Assembly: GCA_030601885.1 (NCBI GenBank)
Contig: JAUWAU010000024.1
Location: 25,957-89,956 of the forward strand
Length of the DNA stretch: 64,000 nucleotides
From: Armatimonadota bacterium
GTDB lineage: Bacteria; Armatimonadota; Zipacnadia; JAUWAU01
Reading direction: 5' to 3'
Part shown: piece by piece, positions 32,984 to 41,976 of the stretch
How positions within the stretch are numbered: position 1 is the stretch's first letter
How the letters are laid out: each line of letters begins with the position of its first letter
Translations under genes and position numbers: made by a program
The notes under the pieces: model-generated
Seen by the model: the letters and a program-made list of their open reading frames with translations, nothing else
What the model was told of the DNA's origin: nothing
Database searches by the model: none

Positions 32984-35524
32984 TCATGGCACCAGTCGCA
33001 GGGCGCTAAACCCGTGCGCAGGCAGATTCATCGTTGTCTCATCTCGGACGATTTCCAGCTTCTCGCGGTCGCGTTCCAGCAGATCAGTTTGGATGGCGCT
33101 GCCGTATGCGTTGAGGCCTATACTGACCGGGCCGGACTGCCCGGCGACCTCCCAAAGGCGCAGCATGATGCCTCCGGAAGCGTCGCCATCGGCCGGCTTC
33201 AGACACGTGACGATAGCGCGCGCGGGGTCCACGCGGATGCCGGCCATACCTGTTCGCCGCTGTCGAAGGCGTCCAGCGACACCCAGCAGCGGCGAGGCCA
33301 CACTTCGACTCCACGCGAAGGCCTCGGCTCCGTCGTAGCCGCCCGCGTGGGCTCGCAGGGAGTAGCGGAAGCGAAAGTCCGCCACGCCATGCTGGTCGTG
33401 GATGACCTCGCGATAGTTTTGGTCGTTGCCGAGGGCCTGAAAGGTGATCGAATCAAGGTCGAGGCGCAGGACGAACGCGTCAATGGGGGCGATGGTCACC
33501 CCAGGGCCTTCGGGCAGCGAGGCGTCCACAAAGCCCTGCACGGCGAAACGCCGTGTGTCTGCGCCCGGAAGCAAGTCGCCGGCCGGTTGGGGCAGCGGGC
33601 GGATCACGGCCCCCGTTGTCTCGATCCGCAGCACTGCGCCGTCCGAGAGCACGGGGAAGACATGGCAGAGACGCTCCTCCTCGGTCGTCGCGAGCTTGTG
33701 GAGGTGCGCCTCGAAGTCCACTCGGTCCAGATCGGCGTACACCGTGACAAGGTTGCTCACGGCAATGCCGGCTGTGGTTCCCGTAACCCGCAGCCGCGCG
33801 AGCACCGGGCCCTCGGCCACCACCTCCGACCGGACATCGGTGAGCCTGTGCTCCTGACCATCGAAGTAGACTGTCTGGCATAGGCTGCGGCTCGTATCGC
33901 CGGCCACCAACTCCAGGCCCGTGGCCTGGTGAATCAGACTGGCGATGCCGCCGGTATTGGGGTCCAGCTTGAGCCGGTAGTACGGGCCCGCCAGTTCGGT
34001 CGCCGTCGCGTGCAGTTTGTCTGTGCTGGTGCTTGGCGAAGGCCCGGCCTTGAACCGCAACGACATCAGCCCAAAGCCCGCCACCTCTGGCGAGACGAAG
34101 TACAACACGCGCCGGCCCTCCTCCTCGACCAACTGAGCGTCGAGGGTCTCGCGCCCGGCGGTAACCGCAGCGACGTCTGCCGCCGGCTCCATACGCACCA
34201 GGTCCGCTCGCGGCACGCTCAGGGCATTGAAGAGCGTCAGCTCACGCTTGCTCTCCCGGAGGCCCAGTCCGTTCCAGGCCCGCTTGAGCAAGTCCTGGCC
34301 CAGCCGCATGAGCTCGGCGCTCCATCGACGCCGCAGCTCGGCGTTGTGGAGTTTGTTCTCGTCGCCCTTGCCGTTCCATGCGTGATCGCCCAGCATCGCC
34401 AGGCACCACTCGGCCCGCTCGCGATCGGATCGGGTGGCTTCATGGAGTTCGGGCCGCACGAGCCCGGCGATGGCCAACAATGCTTCGGCTGCCAGGAACC
34501 GGCGTTCGCCGGCGCGCATATCCGCCGCGTATTTGGCCAGGGACACCGGCCACACGTCCCACGAGTGCCCGAAGCAGCCGCGCACGGTCTGCAGGAAGGG
34601 GTGTAGCTCCTGTGCCGCGTCCACGGCCTGGCAGAACTGGGGAAGGGTGGCATTCACCAGCTTCGGGTGCGGCTCCAGGCGGCGATTGTACTTGATGATA
34701 GCCTCCGCGAAGCCCCGGGCCTGCTCTCCGCTCGTTGGGGAGATGTCGCCATGCGTCCCGCTGGCCAGGATCGCCCGCAGCGGGTATGCTCTGCCGAGCT
34801 GCCGGTAGTGGGGCAGCCACTCCTGCACGATGAGATCGGGGTCGCGAAGGACGCCGCGAGCGCCCTGGTGGTAGCTCCACTTGCCGCAGGCCCACGGGTC
34901 CATTACGACCCGGACCTGGCTGCCGTCGGGTCCCTCGAAGAGAAAGACCGGAGGATTATTGAGTCTATCGAAAGTGGAATCGTATTTGTAGAAAGGCACC
35001 GACAGCCACCGAACGCCACATCCGGCCAGGATGGCAGCGGCGCCCCACGGCAGCGATGGCTCCTCGATGTGCTCGGCCACATCGATGGGGATGTCCCACT
35101 CCCGTTCCAGCCGCCGCGCGGGGTAGAAGGTGCGGATCACCCCCTCCACGCTCTGGAAGCCCCAGAGCGAATTGCACAGGTAGGGGCTCACGAACACGCG
35201 TCCCTCTTTAATGCGCCGGATGAGCTCGTCCTTTCGCTCGGGATAGTGCTCGACGAAGCACAGAGCTTCCTGCGTGACCGCCATGTTGTAGCGGTCGCGG
35301 TTGGCTGGCTCTTCGGCGTCCGTGCGGTTCATCTCGTCCAGGTGAGCCCGGACGATGTCGGCAAACGCCCGGCGGGTCTCCTCCTCAGTGAAGCCCCAGG
35401 TGTAATCGGGGCAGTTGTCATTGGTGATGTAGATCGTCCATTCGGACCCGCCGCCTGGCGCCCGAGCGCCGTCCGTTGCAGTCACCAGCATGCACGCTCC
35501 TGCGAGTATGGCGAATGGAGCCAT
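32984..35524 (-). CDS. secreted GH38-like (alpha-mannosidase-related) protein
   Basis: An 846-residue protein with leader MAPFAILAGACMLVTATDGA. Its layout follows GH38: an N-terminal barrel (EWTIYITNDNCPDYTWGFTE), a helical middle (FLQTVRGCFGHSWDVWPVSL, LAMLGDHAWNGKGDENKL) and C-terminal beta domains (AGPYYRLKLDPNTGGIASLI, LVTVYADLDRVDFEAHLHKL). The zinc-binding H-x-D at the first strand is replaced by N-D-N, and the nucleophile region reads VAEHIEEPSLPWGAAAIL rather than the usual D-x-F-G form. It may be inactive, or belong to a divergent family with other chemistry. A TTG at 35560 is open upstream, but ATG 35524 with GAGGAG 11 nt ahead begins a better leader. It is one of several secreted glycan genes on this strand. 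Confidence 0.7.
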   Translation of the reverse strand: MAPFAILAGACMLVTATDGARAPGGGSEWTIYITNDNCPDYTWGFTEEETRRAFADIVRAHLDEMNRTDAEEPANRDRYNMAVTQEALCFVEHYPERKDELIRRIKEGRVFVSPYLCNSLWGFQSVEGVIRTFYPARRLEREWDIPIDVAEHIEEPSLPWGAAAILAGCGVRWLSVPFYKYDSTFDRLNNPPVFLFEGPDGSQVRVVMDPWACGKWSYHQGARGVLRDPDLIVQEWLPHYRQLGRAYPLRAILASGTHGDISPTSGEQARGFAEAIIKYNRRLEPHPKLVNATLPQFCQAVDAAQELHPFLQTVRGCFGHSWDVWPVSLAKYAADMRAGERRFLAAEALLAIAGLVRPELHEATRSDRERAEWCLAMLGDHAWNGKGDENKLHNAELRRRWSAELMRLGQDLLKRAWNGLGLRESKRELTLFNALSVPRADLVRMEPAADVAAVTAGRETLDAQLVEEEGRRVLYFVSPEVAGFGLMSLRFKAGPSPSTSTDKLHATATELAGPYYRLKLDPNTGGIASLIHQATGLELVAGDTSRSLCQTVYFDGQEHRLTDVRSEVVAEGPVLARLRVTGTTAGIAVSNLVTVYADLDRVDFEAHLHKLATTEEERLCHVFPVLSDGAVLRIETTGAVIRPLPQPAGDLLPGADTRRFAVQGFVDASLPEGPGVTIAPIDAFVLRLDLDSITFQALGNDQNYREVIHDQHGVADFRFRYSLRAHAGGYDGAEAFAWSRSVASPLLGVAGRLRQRRTGMAGIRVDPARAIVTCLKPADGDASGGIMLRLWEVAGQSGPVSIGLNAYGSAIQTDLLERDREKLEIVRDETTMNLPAHGFSALRLVP

Positions 35525-35586
35525 CCCGACTGGGTCTCCTCTATGGCCAGAAGCCGTCAAGGCCGGTGTGGTTCCGTCCGCTTTTC

Positions 35587-36912
35587 CTACATCTGCGCCG
35601 GCGTCATTGGGGCCTGATACCCCGGCGCCCCCACCTCATAGGCCAACCGGTCCACGAACGCCCGATTCTCATCCTTTGCCAGGAACTTCGCCACTTCCGC
35701 CGTCTCGGCCGGTGCGCCGGCCTTCCAGCGAGGGTAAATCAGGTACTTGAACTCGAGCCAATCGCACGCAACAGGCCCGCCCTGCCAGGAATGGTCCTTC
35801 CCCTCCAGCCGATCGCGCTGTGCCGGCTCGCCGAAAGCCATCTCGTACACGCGCTCATCGAATGGCGCCAGCCACCGGCAAAGGTAGGGCGTCTCAGTGG
35901 CGCGCCCGTCCACGCGCGCCCACGTGGCGTTCTGGATGTCGCCGTTCCAGCACACTGTCATCTGCGTCTTGACGAACCGCTCGATGTCGGCTCTGTCGAA
36001 CACCAGCCCGCGCTCATACAGCAGCACGGCGTGCGATAGCGACGACGCATAGTAGCCGCTCCGGTGCTCGGCGCCGATCCAGTGCTTCCAGCGGCCGGGG
36101 TCCTGGCGGTTGACATCCCATGGGCCCGACGGGTCCCAGTAGTGCCACGTGTAATGGTCATCAGCCAGCGTCAGGCAATGCTTATAGCGCGTGCCGAGCC
36201 TTATGGCCCTCACCAGATACTCGTCCTTCTCGGTCGCGGCGTACAGACTCAGCAGCGCCTTGATGATCTTCGCGTGCTTGTTATGCGGCTGTGTCAGACT
36301 CCCCTTTACCGGCTTGAGGTCGGCGTGGGTGATGTAGACCGCCCCCGTCTCGCCGAGGTCCTTGTATCGCCCTCGTGCGTCCCATTTCTTCAGAAGGTGA
36401 TCCTCCGCGAGCGTCAGATACCTCTGGGCTGCCTCTCCGTACCTTGTCTGCAGCGCCGCATCGCCCTGGACGACTTTCGCGAAGTCGGCCATCAGCCCGG
36501 CCACCACGAAGCTGGTGAGTATCACGTCCACCTGCCGGTCCGGGTGCTCGGGATGTCGGAAGAGCTCCAGTGGCAGGCCGTACCAGCCAAGAAAGCCATC
36601 GCGACCCTTCTCCACGCAGTCGCATAGCGTGTCCGTCCGCTCGACGAACATGTCCAGGTATTTGGTCTGTTCGGTCAGCCGATACGCGACCAGAGGCATC
36701 TTGATGTATCGAGAAGCCTGCCAGGTGATGTCCTCCGGCTGCTCGGCGAACTTCGCCATGCGTTCTGGCGTGCAATAGGCGGCCGATTTCTCGACATTGC
36801 GCAGAAAGGCGTCCCGTATCTCCAGGTCCACGGGATCCGTGATCCGTGGCGCATCCGCGCGCGCCGGCACGGCACACATCAGCACTGTGATAGCCACTAT
36901 GAGGATTGGCAT
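35587..36912 (-). CDS. secreted alpha/alpha-toroid protein, glycan-lyase or epimerase-like
   Basis: A 441-residue exported protein (leader MPILIVAITVLMCAVPARAD). The rest is a helical toroid with repeated motifs: YIKMPLVAYRLTEQTKYLDM, FVVAGLMADFAKVV, YLTLAEDHLLKKWDARGRYK, HNKHAKIIKALLSLYAATEK, YYASSLSHAVLLYERGLVFD and WLEFKYLIYPRW. This resembles the (alpha/alpha)6 barrels of polysaccharide lyases and glucuronyl C5-epimerase-type domains. I recognise no definite family, and no catalytic residues can be named. The start is uncertain: ATG 36957 has GGAG very close to it, ATG 36912 gives a more normal leader. It lies 62 bp upstream of the GH38-like gene. Confidence 0.66.
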   Translation of the reverse strand: MPILIVAITVLMCAVPARADAPRITDPVDLEIRDAFLRNVEKSAAYCTPERMAKFAEQPEDITWQASRYIKMPLVAYRLTEQTKYLDMFVERTDTLCDCVEKGRDGFLGWYGLPLELFRHPEHPDRQVDVILTSFVVAGLMADFAKVVQGDAALQTRYGEAAQRYLTLAEDHLLKKWDARGRYKDLGETGAVYITHADLKPVKGSLTQPHNKHAKIIKALLSLYAATEKDEYLVRAIRLGTRYKHCLTLADDHYTWHYWDPSGPWDVNRQDPGRWKHWIGAEHRSGYYASSLSHAVLLYERGLVFDRADIERFVKTQMTVCWNGDIQNATWARVDGRATETPYLCRWLAPFDERVYEMAFGEPAQRDRLEGKDHSWQGGPVACDWLEFKYLIYPRWKAGAPAETAEVAKFLAKDENRAFVDRLAYEVGAPGYQAPMTPAQM

Positions 36913-37014
36913 CGTCGCAACGTCCGGACCCTGAGATCGTCCCGTCGCTGCACCCATTGCTCCACCCGGCGCCAGCCCGGACACGTCACTGGGGCATTCC
37001 GCGCCCGAGGTCGA

Positions 37015-37312
37015 ATGCCCTCTCAAGAGTGCGTGAACGGTCTGCCGGTCGGGCTCACATTCGGCATCGGCTACGCTGCCCGGCAGCGCAGGCCCGCCGG
37101 AGGAGAAGAGTACTCCGCCCGCATCATTAGCAGGAGGCGCTGGACGGCCGAATGGCGCATCCCCTTCGCTTCACTCGGGATCGACCCAACGGGGCACCGC
37201 CGCTTCGAGTTCAACGTCACCGTGCGTAAGACGGCCGAGCCCGTGTGGCTGATGTGGCAGGGCACGGGCGGGCACGCTCATTGGCGCTCTTCGCGGTGGA
37301 CGCCCGCTGCGG
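37015..37312 (+). pseudogene. CBM9-like carbohydrate-binding domain remnant
   Basis: In the gap between two minus-strand genes the plus strand encodes a headless fragment. It reads EYSARIISRRRWTAEWRIPF, then ASLGIDPTGHRRFEFNVTVR and KTAEPVWLMWQGTGGHAHW. The W-x-A-E-(W/M)-x-I-P-x-x-x-L-G ... F-N-V-x-x-R ... V-W pattern is the end of a CBM9-like (DOMON-type) glycan-binding module, like the one in the 27647-31648 protein (WTVEMAIPAADLGI). There is no leader, start or Shine-Dalgarno, and it runs into the 3' end of the PL26-like gene. It is most likely the last piece of a deleted plus-strand gene. Confidence 0.55.
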
Positions 37313-40300
37313 CTATCTGCCTCCACTGGGGAGTACGTACGCCAGGAGATTCTCCAGAAAACCTCGGAACGCGTCAGCGCGTTCTTGGGTGGCCGGCGCG
37401 ATCGCGCCGGTGAGGTAGCGCTCGAAGCTGGGCCCCAGGACGATCGCCCGACCATCGCCGATCTGGCATTCCACCACGGCCGGCCGTCCCTGCCAATCCT
37501 TCGGCAGCACCTTCCAGCGTTTGTCCAGGTAGGCGATGCTGTCGAACATCTTCGCCCCAGCGAGGTTGGCCACGCGATTGGGCGTGGTGAACAGTGGGTG
37601 CTGCGGTGCCGCGATCTTGCCGCTTTCGGCGTCCTCGTCCTGCATCACGAGTGCCGGCCCAAGAAGAAACGGGTCCCAGCCCTCGTCGTTGAGGTGAGAG
37701 AAGACGGCTGTGCCTCCGGCCTGGAGCCACCGCAATAGCGGGGCGGGATTGCGGCGCATTTGCGCGGCGTCGAGCGTGCAGGCCTGCGTCCCGAAGAACA
37801 GCACGCCCATTGGCTGAAGCTGCTCAACGCTGTCCACGTGCTGGCACTTGACCCCGAGCGCCTCCAGCGCCGGGGCCAGGTAGTCGTCTTCGCCGGCGAT
37901 GAGGCCGACGCCATTGCCCGTTGAGCCGAGCTTCTCCGGGCCGAGCGCCTCCACCCGTATCTCTTCGCCTTGGCCGTCGCAAGTCACCGTGGCCTTGATC
38001 ACCCCGGGCTTGATGTCCCTCAGTTCGATCAACTGCCACTGCCCGCCGCCTTTGAGGCTGGCTGCCCTTTTGGCCCCCTCGAGGACCTGGACGGTTACCG
38101 GCGCCGGATCCTTGCGAGCACGGCGGAGAAGCAGGGGGAGCTTGGTGCTCCTGCCAGGGGGCAGCACCCGGGGCGCGCGCAGCTCGAAAGCCGGCTCCCA
38201 TCTACTGGTGTCGAGGTCGTCCCGGCCGGCGCCGTGGAGTTTGGCGATCAGATGCGGGCTCATGCAAATGGCCTGACTGTAGCTCTTGCCGATCCCACTC
38301 CCGCCCTTGGTATACAAGGCGAATCCCATCTGCGCGATGTCAAGGTAGCGCTCCTCACCCGAAAGCTTGTAGGCATGCGCGAGCGCGTTGCTGACGCTCC
38401 AGCACGAGGCCCCCGGTCGCGTGCGCTCGTTGAATGTCGGGCAGGAGCAGGAGCGAAAGCCCTTGCGATCGGGCACGTATTCGTCGCGCACCAACCACTC
38501 GGCGGCCCGCAGGATGGTCTCGTCCACCCTCGGATCGTGTGCGTACCTGTTGTATAGCTCCAGCGCCGAGATCAGCAGCCCGCAGCACCAGGCGTACCCG
38601 CCGATGGGGTTGGGTTCCACCGCGGAGTAGCCCGCGGGGAAGCCCCAGTTGCCCGTCTCCGGGTTCTGTTTGCGTATCACATCGGCAATCTGGATCTTGG
38701 CGGCATTGAGGTAGAAGGGATCGTTGGTGGCCTCGTAGGCGTCCATCACCGCGAAGATGGCCCAGGCAGTGTCGCGTTCAGCGTGGTGGCCGATGCTCCA
38801 GTTCGTCGTGTGCTGGCCGGCCATGACATCGCCGAGGGCCAGCGCAGTCTCGAGCGACCGGCGCTCCCCGGTCATGAAATAGTGCTCGAAAAAGCCACGG
38901 TTCCACTGATGGCCACTCAGCGCGCTGGTGAGACCCGTGCGGGGGTATGCCGCTCCCAACTCCTCCTTCTTCATTCGCGGCTCGTACCCGCCGGTGTGAA
39001 ACATGCAGTGGTGTCGCGTCTTGCCGACGTCCCGCGGGTTGGCGGCGTAGTGAACGAAGTCCACGTCCCGGTTGTGCACCGCCGCATAGCCCGCATTGTC
39101 GAAGAATTTGCGGTCGCCAGTGCGAATGAACTGCATCATCAGCCCATGCTGCGTGTCGTACTCGATGTTGCCCCAGTTGTATCCCCGCTCGCCCCACCAG
39201 TCGCCGAAGTTGAGGAAGCCATAGGATCTGTTGGCTTCACGCCGCCGCATGAGCTCGGCAAAGCCACGCTCTACCATGTCCTCGTAAGGCTCGAAGCGAC
39301 CCTTCCCGCGCGGAAGCTGCTCGCCGAAGGCGCCGGAGTCGCAGTACCAGGCCGGTGGCGCCTGCGCGATGAGCGGCTGGCGCAGGTGAGCAGCCCAATC
39401 GCTCTTCTCCTCATCCCCGGCCCGGTGAAACCCCAGCCACACCTCGTGGGTGAAGCTCACGCCCGAGTGGAGTTTGTAGCCACCCTCGCGCAGATGGTAA
39501 TACAGCCGGTCGCTCTCCACGGCATCGCCCAGCTCGGCATAGCTGTCCGGCGCGAACGGGGGCAGCAGGTTGACGCCGATGCCCATGCCATCGCGATTGA
39601 AGGTGAGCTGGCTGGGATACGTCTCGCGGAAGTGCCGAATGCCGACCCACAGGCCAAGGGCGCCGTCGCTCACATCGATCGCCTGTGGCCCCCACTCGCC
39701 CTCGTGTACGCCGCCGGGCTCCTTCAGCGACCAGTGGTTGTCGAGGTCTTGCCTCAGCTCGATGTTGCCTTGCGAGGCCGTGATGGACACGGGGCCCGCC
39801 TCGCCGGCGTCGCACGTCACTCGTGCCAAGGGCGTGAAGCTCAGGGGAATGCCGATCCCGTAGCTCCGGATGGTGGTGAACGTGTCGTCCACGCGGTCGT
39901 TCCCGACGGTATGCTGCACCTTCACCAGGCTGCTGCCGGCGAAGAAATGATAGCGGGCGATGTACTCAAACAGTTGGCTCCCGGCGGCGTCGGCGTGGGT
40001 GCCAGTAACCTTGACAATGGCGTGCAGGGGGCCCGGGCGTTCGATCTCGATGGTCGGCCTCGCGAAGATGGCATCGAGATGCTTGCCTTGGGCATCGGTG
40101 AGGCCGACGCCGGCGGGGATGTGTGTGCCCAATACGGACTCGCCGGCTTCGTAGTCGCCGTCGCCATCGGCATCGAGAAAGGCGGATTGGAACATGCCGC
40201 CGCGCCTGCGGTCGAAGACGACTCGCAGGCGGCCGGTGTCCACGGTCAGCTCCTCGTCACGCCCCGTGATGACAACTCCCTTATCCACCTTCCCTCGGCG

Positions 40301-41569
40301 GACGTCAGTCCCATACGCCAGCGTGCAGCTCACCGTGCTCTGCGCCGGCACGTCCATCATGAAGTCGAGCAGGACCCACTTGACTGAGCCATCCGGCCAA
40401 CGGGCAGTGACCTCGCTCTGCAGGGGCATCTCCCTCCCGCGCCTGTCGAGCAAACGCATACGTTCGTCGTCGCCGAGCTGGCCCTGCGGAAACGGGAGGC
40501 CGACGGTGAAGGGGGAGTTGAGCGCCGGCACAGGCGCGGTGTTCTCGGCTGTCAGCATCACCCTCTCGCGCTTGGCCGTGCCCCGTACCGGGGCCGGGCG
40601 CACGACGGAAAAGCCCGTGTCCTCGGTGCTCACCTCTTTCTCGAAACCCATGACGACGATGCGATAGTGGTATTGCTTCCCCTCTTGCAGGTTCTCGAGG
40701 TAGATGCGATGGTTGTTGGCGGGAATGTCATCGGAGACCTCGGCCCCGTACTCCCCCGTGGAGCCGTACTGCACGCGCCCCATCGCCGGCCAACTGGTGA
40801 TGAAGGTGACCTCCGCGCGTGGCTCCGGCGAGTCAAACAGGCAGCGCACGGCCACAGCGCTGATGATCTCCGGCGGCCGATAGAGCGGATGCTGCTCCGG
40901 GACAGTCACCGGCAAGCGATCCGAGGCCCCCGCCGCCCTAACGTCCACCCACGACATGCTGTCCCGGTTCTGCTCGTGCCCCTCGCGGGTGTCCTGGAAC
41001 AGGAATGTCATCCGGTACACCGACTGATCGTTCTCCTGGTTGAGAGCGATGTCGGCCGCGAGGTACAGCGCATTGCCATCCGCGCAGCTTGCCGCCTTCA
41101 CCACTCCGGGCCACTCAAACATCTGCGCGCCCTGCACGGGGCGAAGCATCATGTCCGTGCCCCGGACCCACTCCTTGTCGCGCCGGCCGGTATCGCGATC
41201 GTTGTCGGCGTCCACGTAGAGGATCAGAGCATCGTAGCTGGCCGGTGGCCATGTCAGCTCTGCGGCGAACTCTATCTTCCACAGATAGCGCATGCGCGCC
41301 ACGGGGCAGAAGTATATCTTCGTGAAGTCGCCACCGGGTACGAGCTCGTTCCCGCAGTCCCCATCGGTCACGCCCTTGGCGCCGTCGTCGTGGATCAGCT
41401 CCAAGGCATCCTTGAAAGCGGGATCCATGCCGAGCTTCGCCTCGACCCCATCCGGTATCCCGTCCCCGTCCGTATCCGCCGCTTGTCCAAGCGCGGCACC
41501 TGAAACGGCGAGCAGCATTACCATGAGCACTATGAAGGCGTGCACGGCGGAACCGGGTTTGGCTGTCAT
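37313..41569 (-). CDS. secreted exo-rhamnogalacturonan lyase-like (PcRGLX/YetA, PL26-type) multidomain protein
   Basis: A 1418-residue exported protein (leader MTAKPGSAVHAFIVLMVMLL). DTDGDGIPDGVEAKLGMDP near residue 32 is a calcium-binding thrombospondin-3-type repeat. Residues 85-225 resemble a glycan-binding beta sandwich, and 245-330 an FN3-like domain (VTFITSWPAMGRVQYGSTGE). From about 335 it matches PcRGLX/YetA: PVPALNSPFTVGLPFPQG, MPLQSEVTARWPDGSVKWVL, GIPLSFTPLARV. An alpha/alpha toroid follows (SYGFLNFGDWWGERGYNWGN, TGLTSALSGHQWNRGFFEHY). The last 190 residues look like a glutamine-amidotransferase-like Rossmann domain (FGTQACTLDAAQMRR). PL26 enzymes release unsaturated galacturonate-rhamnose from rhamnogalacturonan I ends. 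Strong start: GGAGG 8 nt before ATG. Confidence 0.78.
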   Translation of the reverse strand: MTAKPGSAVHAFIVLMVMLLAVSGAALGQAADTDGDGIPDGVEAKLGMDPAFKDALELIHDDGAKGVTDGDCGNELVPGGDFTKIYFCPVARMRYLWKIEFAAELTWPPASYDALILYVDADNDRDTGRRDKEWVRGTDMMLRPVQGAQMFEWPGVVKAASCADGNALYLAADIALNQENDQSVYRMTFLFQDTREGHEQNRDSMSWVDVRAAGASDRLPVTVPEQHPLYRPPEIISAVAVRCLFDSPEPRAEVTFITSWPAMGRVQYGSTGEYGAEVSDDIPANNHRIYLENLQEGKQYHYRIVVMGFEKEVSTEDTGFSVVRPAPVRGTAKRERVMLTAENTAPVPALNSPFTVGLPFPQGQLGDDERMRLLDRRGREMPLQSEVTARWPDGSVKWVLLDFMMDVPAQSTVSCTLAYGTDVRRGKVDKGVVITGRDEELTVDTGRLRVVFDRRRGGMFQSAFLDADGDGDYEAGESVLGTHIPAGVGLTDAQGKHLDAIFARPTIEIERPGPLHAIVKVTGTHADAAGSQLFEYIARYHFFAGSSLVKVQHTVGNDRVDDTFTTIRSYGIGIPLSFTPLARVTCDAGEAGPVSITASQGNIELRQDLDNHWSLKEPGGVHEGEWGPQAIDVSDGALGLWVGIRHFRETYPSQLTFNRDGMGIGVNLLPPFAPDSYAELGDAVESDRLYYHLREGGYKLHSGVSFTHEVWLGFHRAGDEEKSDWAAHLRQPLIAQAPPAWYCDSGAFGEQLPRGKGRFEPYEDMVERGFAELMRRREANRSYGFLNFGDWWGERGYNWGNIEYDTQHGLMMQFIRTGDRKFFDNAGYAAVHNRDVDFVHYAANPRDVGKTRHHCMFHTGGYEPRMKKEELGAAYPRTGLTSALSGHQWNRGFFEHYFMTGERRSLETALALGDVMAGQHTTNWSIGHHAERDTAWAIFAVMDAYEATNDPFYLNAAKIQIADVIRKQNPETGNWGFPAGYSAVEPNPIGGYAWCCGLLISALELYNRYAHDPRVDETILRAAEWLVRDEYVPDRKGFRSCSCPTFNERTRPGASCWSVSNALAHAYKLSGEERYLDIAQMGFALYTKGGSGIGKSYSQAICMSPHLIAKLHGAGRDDLDTSRWEPAFELRAPRVLPPGRSTKLPLLLRRARKDPAPVTVQVLEGAKRAASLKGGGQWQLIELRDIKPGVIKATVTCDGQGEEIRVEALGPEKLGSTGNGVGLIAGEDDYLAPALEALGVKCQHVDSVEQLQPMGVLFFGTQACTLDAAQMRRNPAPLLRWLQAGGTAVFSHLNDEGWDPFLLGPALVMQDEDAESGKIAAPQHPLFTTPNRVANLAGAKMFDSIAYLDKRWKVLPKDWQGRPAVVECQIGDGRAIVLGPSFERYLTGAIAPATQERADAFRGFLENLLAYVLPSGGR

Positions 41570-41976
41570 GACAAGACCTCCTGCGCGGGCTCATTGACGG
41601 CGCCATCTCCGCATGCCAATTCCTGCGTACCGCACCCCGCCTCACTTGTCTGTTCCATCTGCCCGGCTTTAGTCCTTGTCTGGGTGGGTGATCACGCACT
41701 TGTGGCGCGTTGCCTTGCACTATGATGTCAGTGGAAATTGAGCCCGAATCGAAACAGAAGGTATAGTGGCGCCCTCCCCACGACCGCATCACGGTAACGC
41801 CGACCTTGCGTGGACGAGGCCGCGGGTCGCTGGCGTCTCATGAGGGGGCTCAGCCGCATACGAAGGAGCAGGGAAAGCGGCTCAGTTGACCGAAAGGCTC
41901 CGTATGACGCTCCGGACGGTGAGCGCCAGGAGCTTTCGACGGCGCGGATGGTCGCGTCGGCAAAGGAGAAGCGACG
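41570..41976. other. divergent intergenic region
   Basis: 407 bp between the PL26-like gene and a Tat sulfatase, transcribed away from each other, so promoters for both should be here. I see no convincing -35/-10 pair, operator palindrome or small gene. The Shine-Dalgarno of the sulfatase (AAAGGAG, 41961-41967) closes the region. Confidence 0.5.

Noticed and set aside
38783..40387. Plus-strand 534-codon frame inside the PL26-like gene
   Set aside because: Opposite strand encodes recognisable PcRGLX/toroid motifs; no family features on the plus frame.
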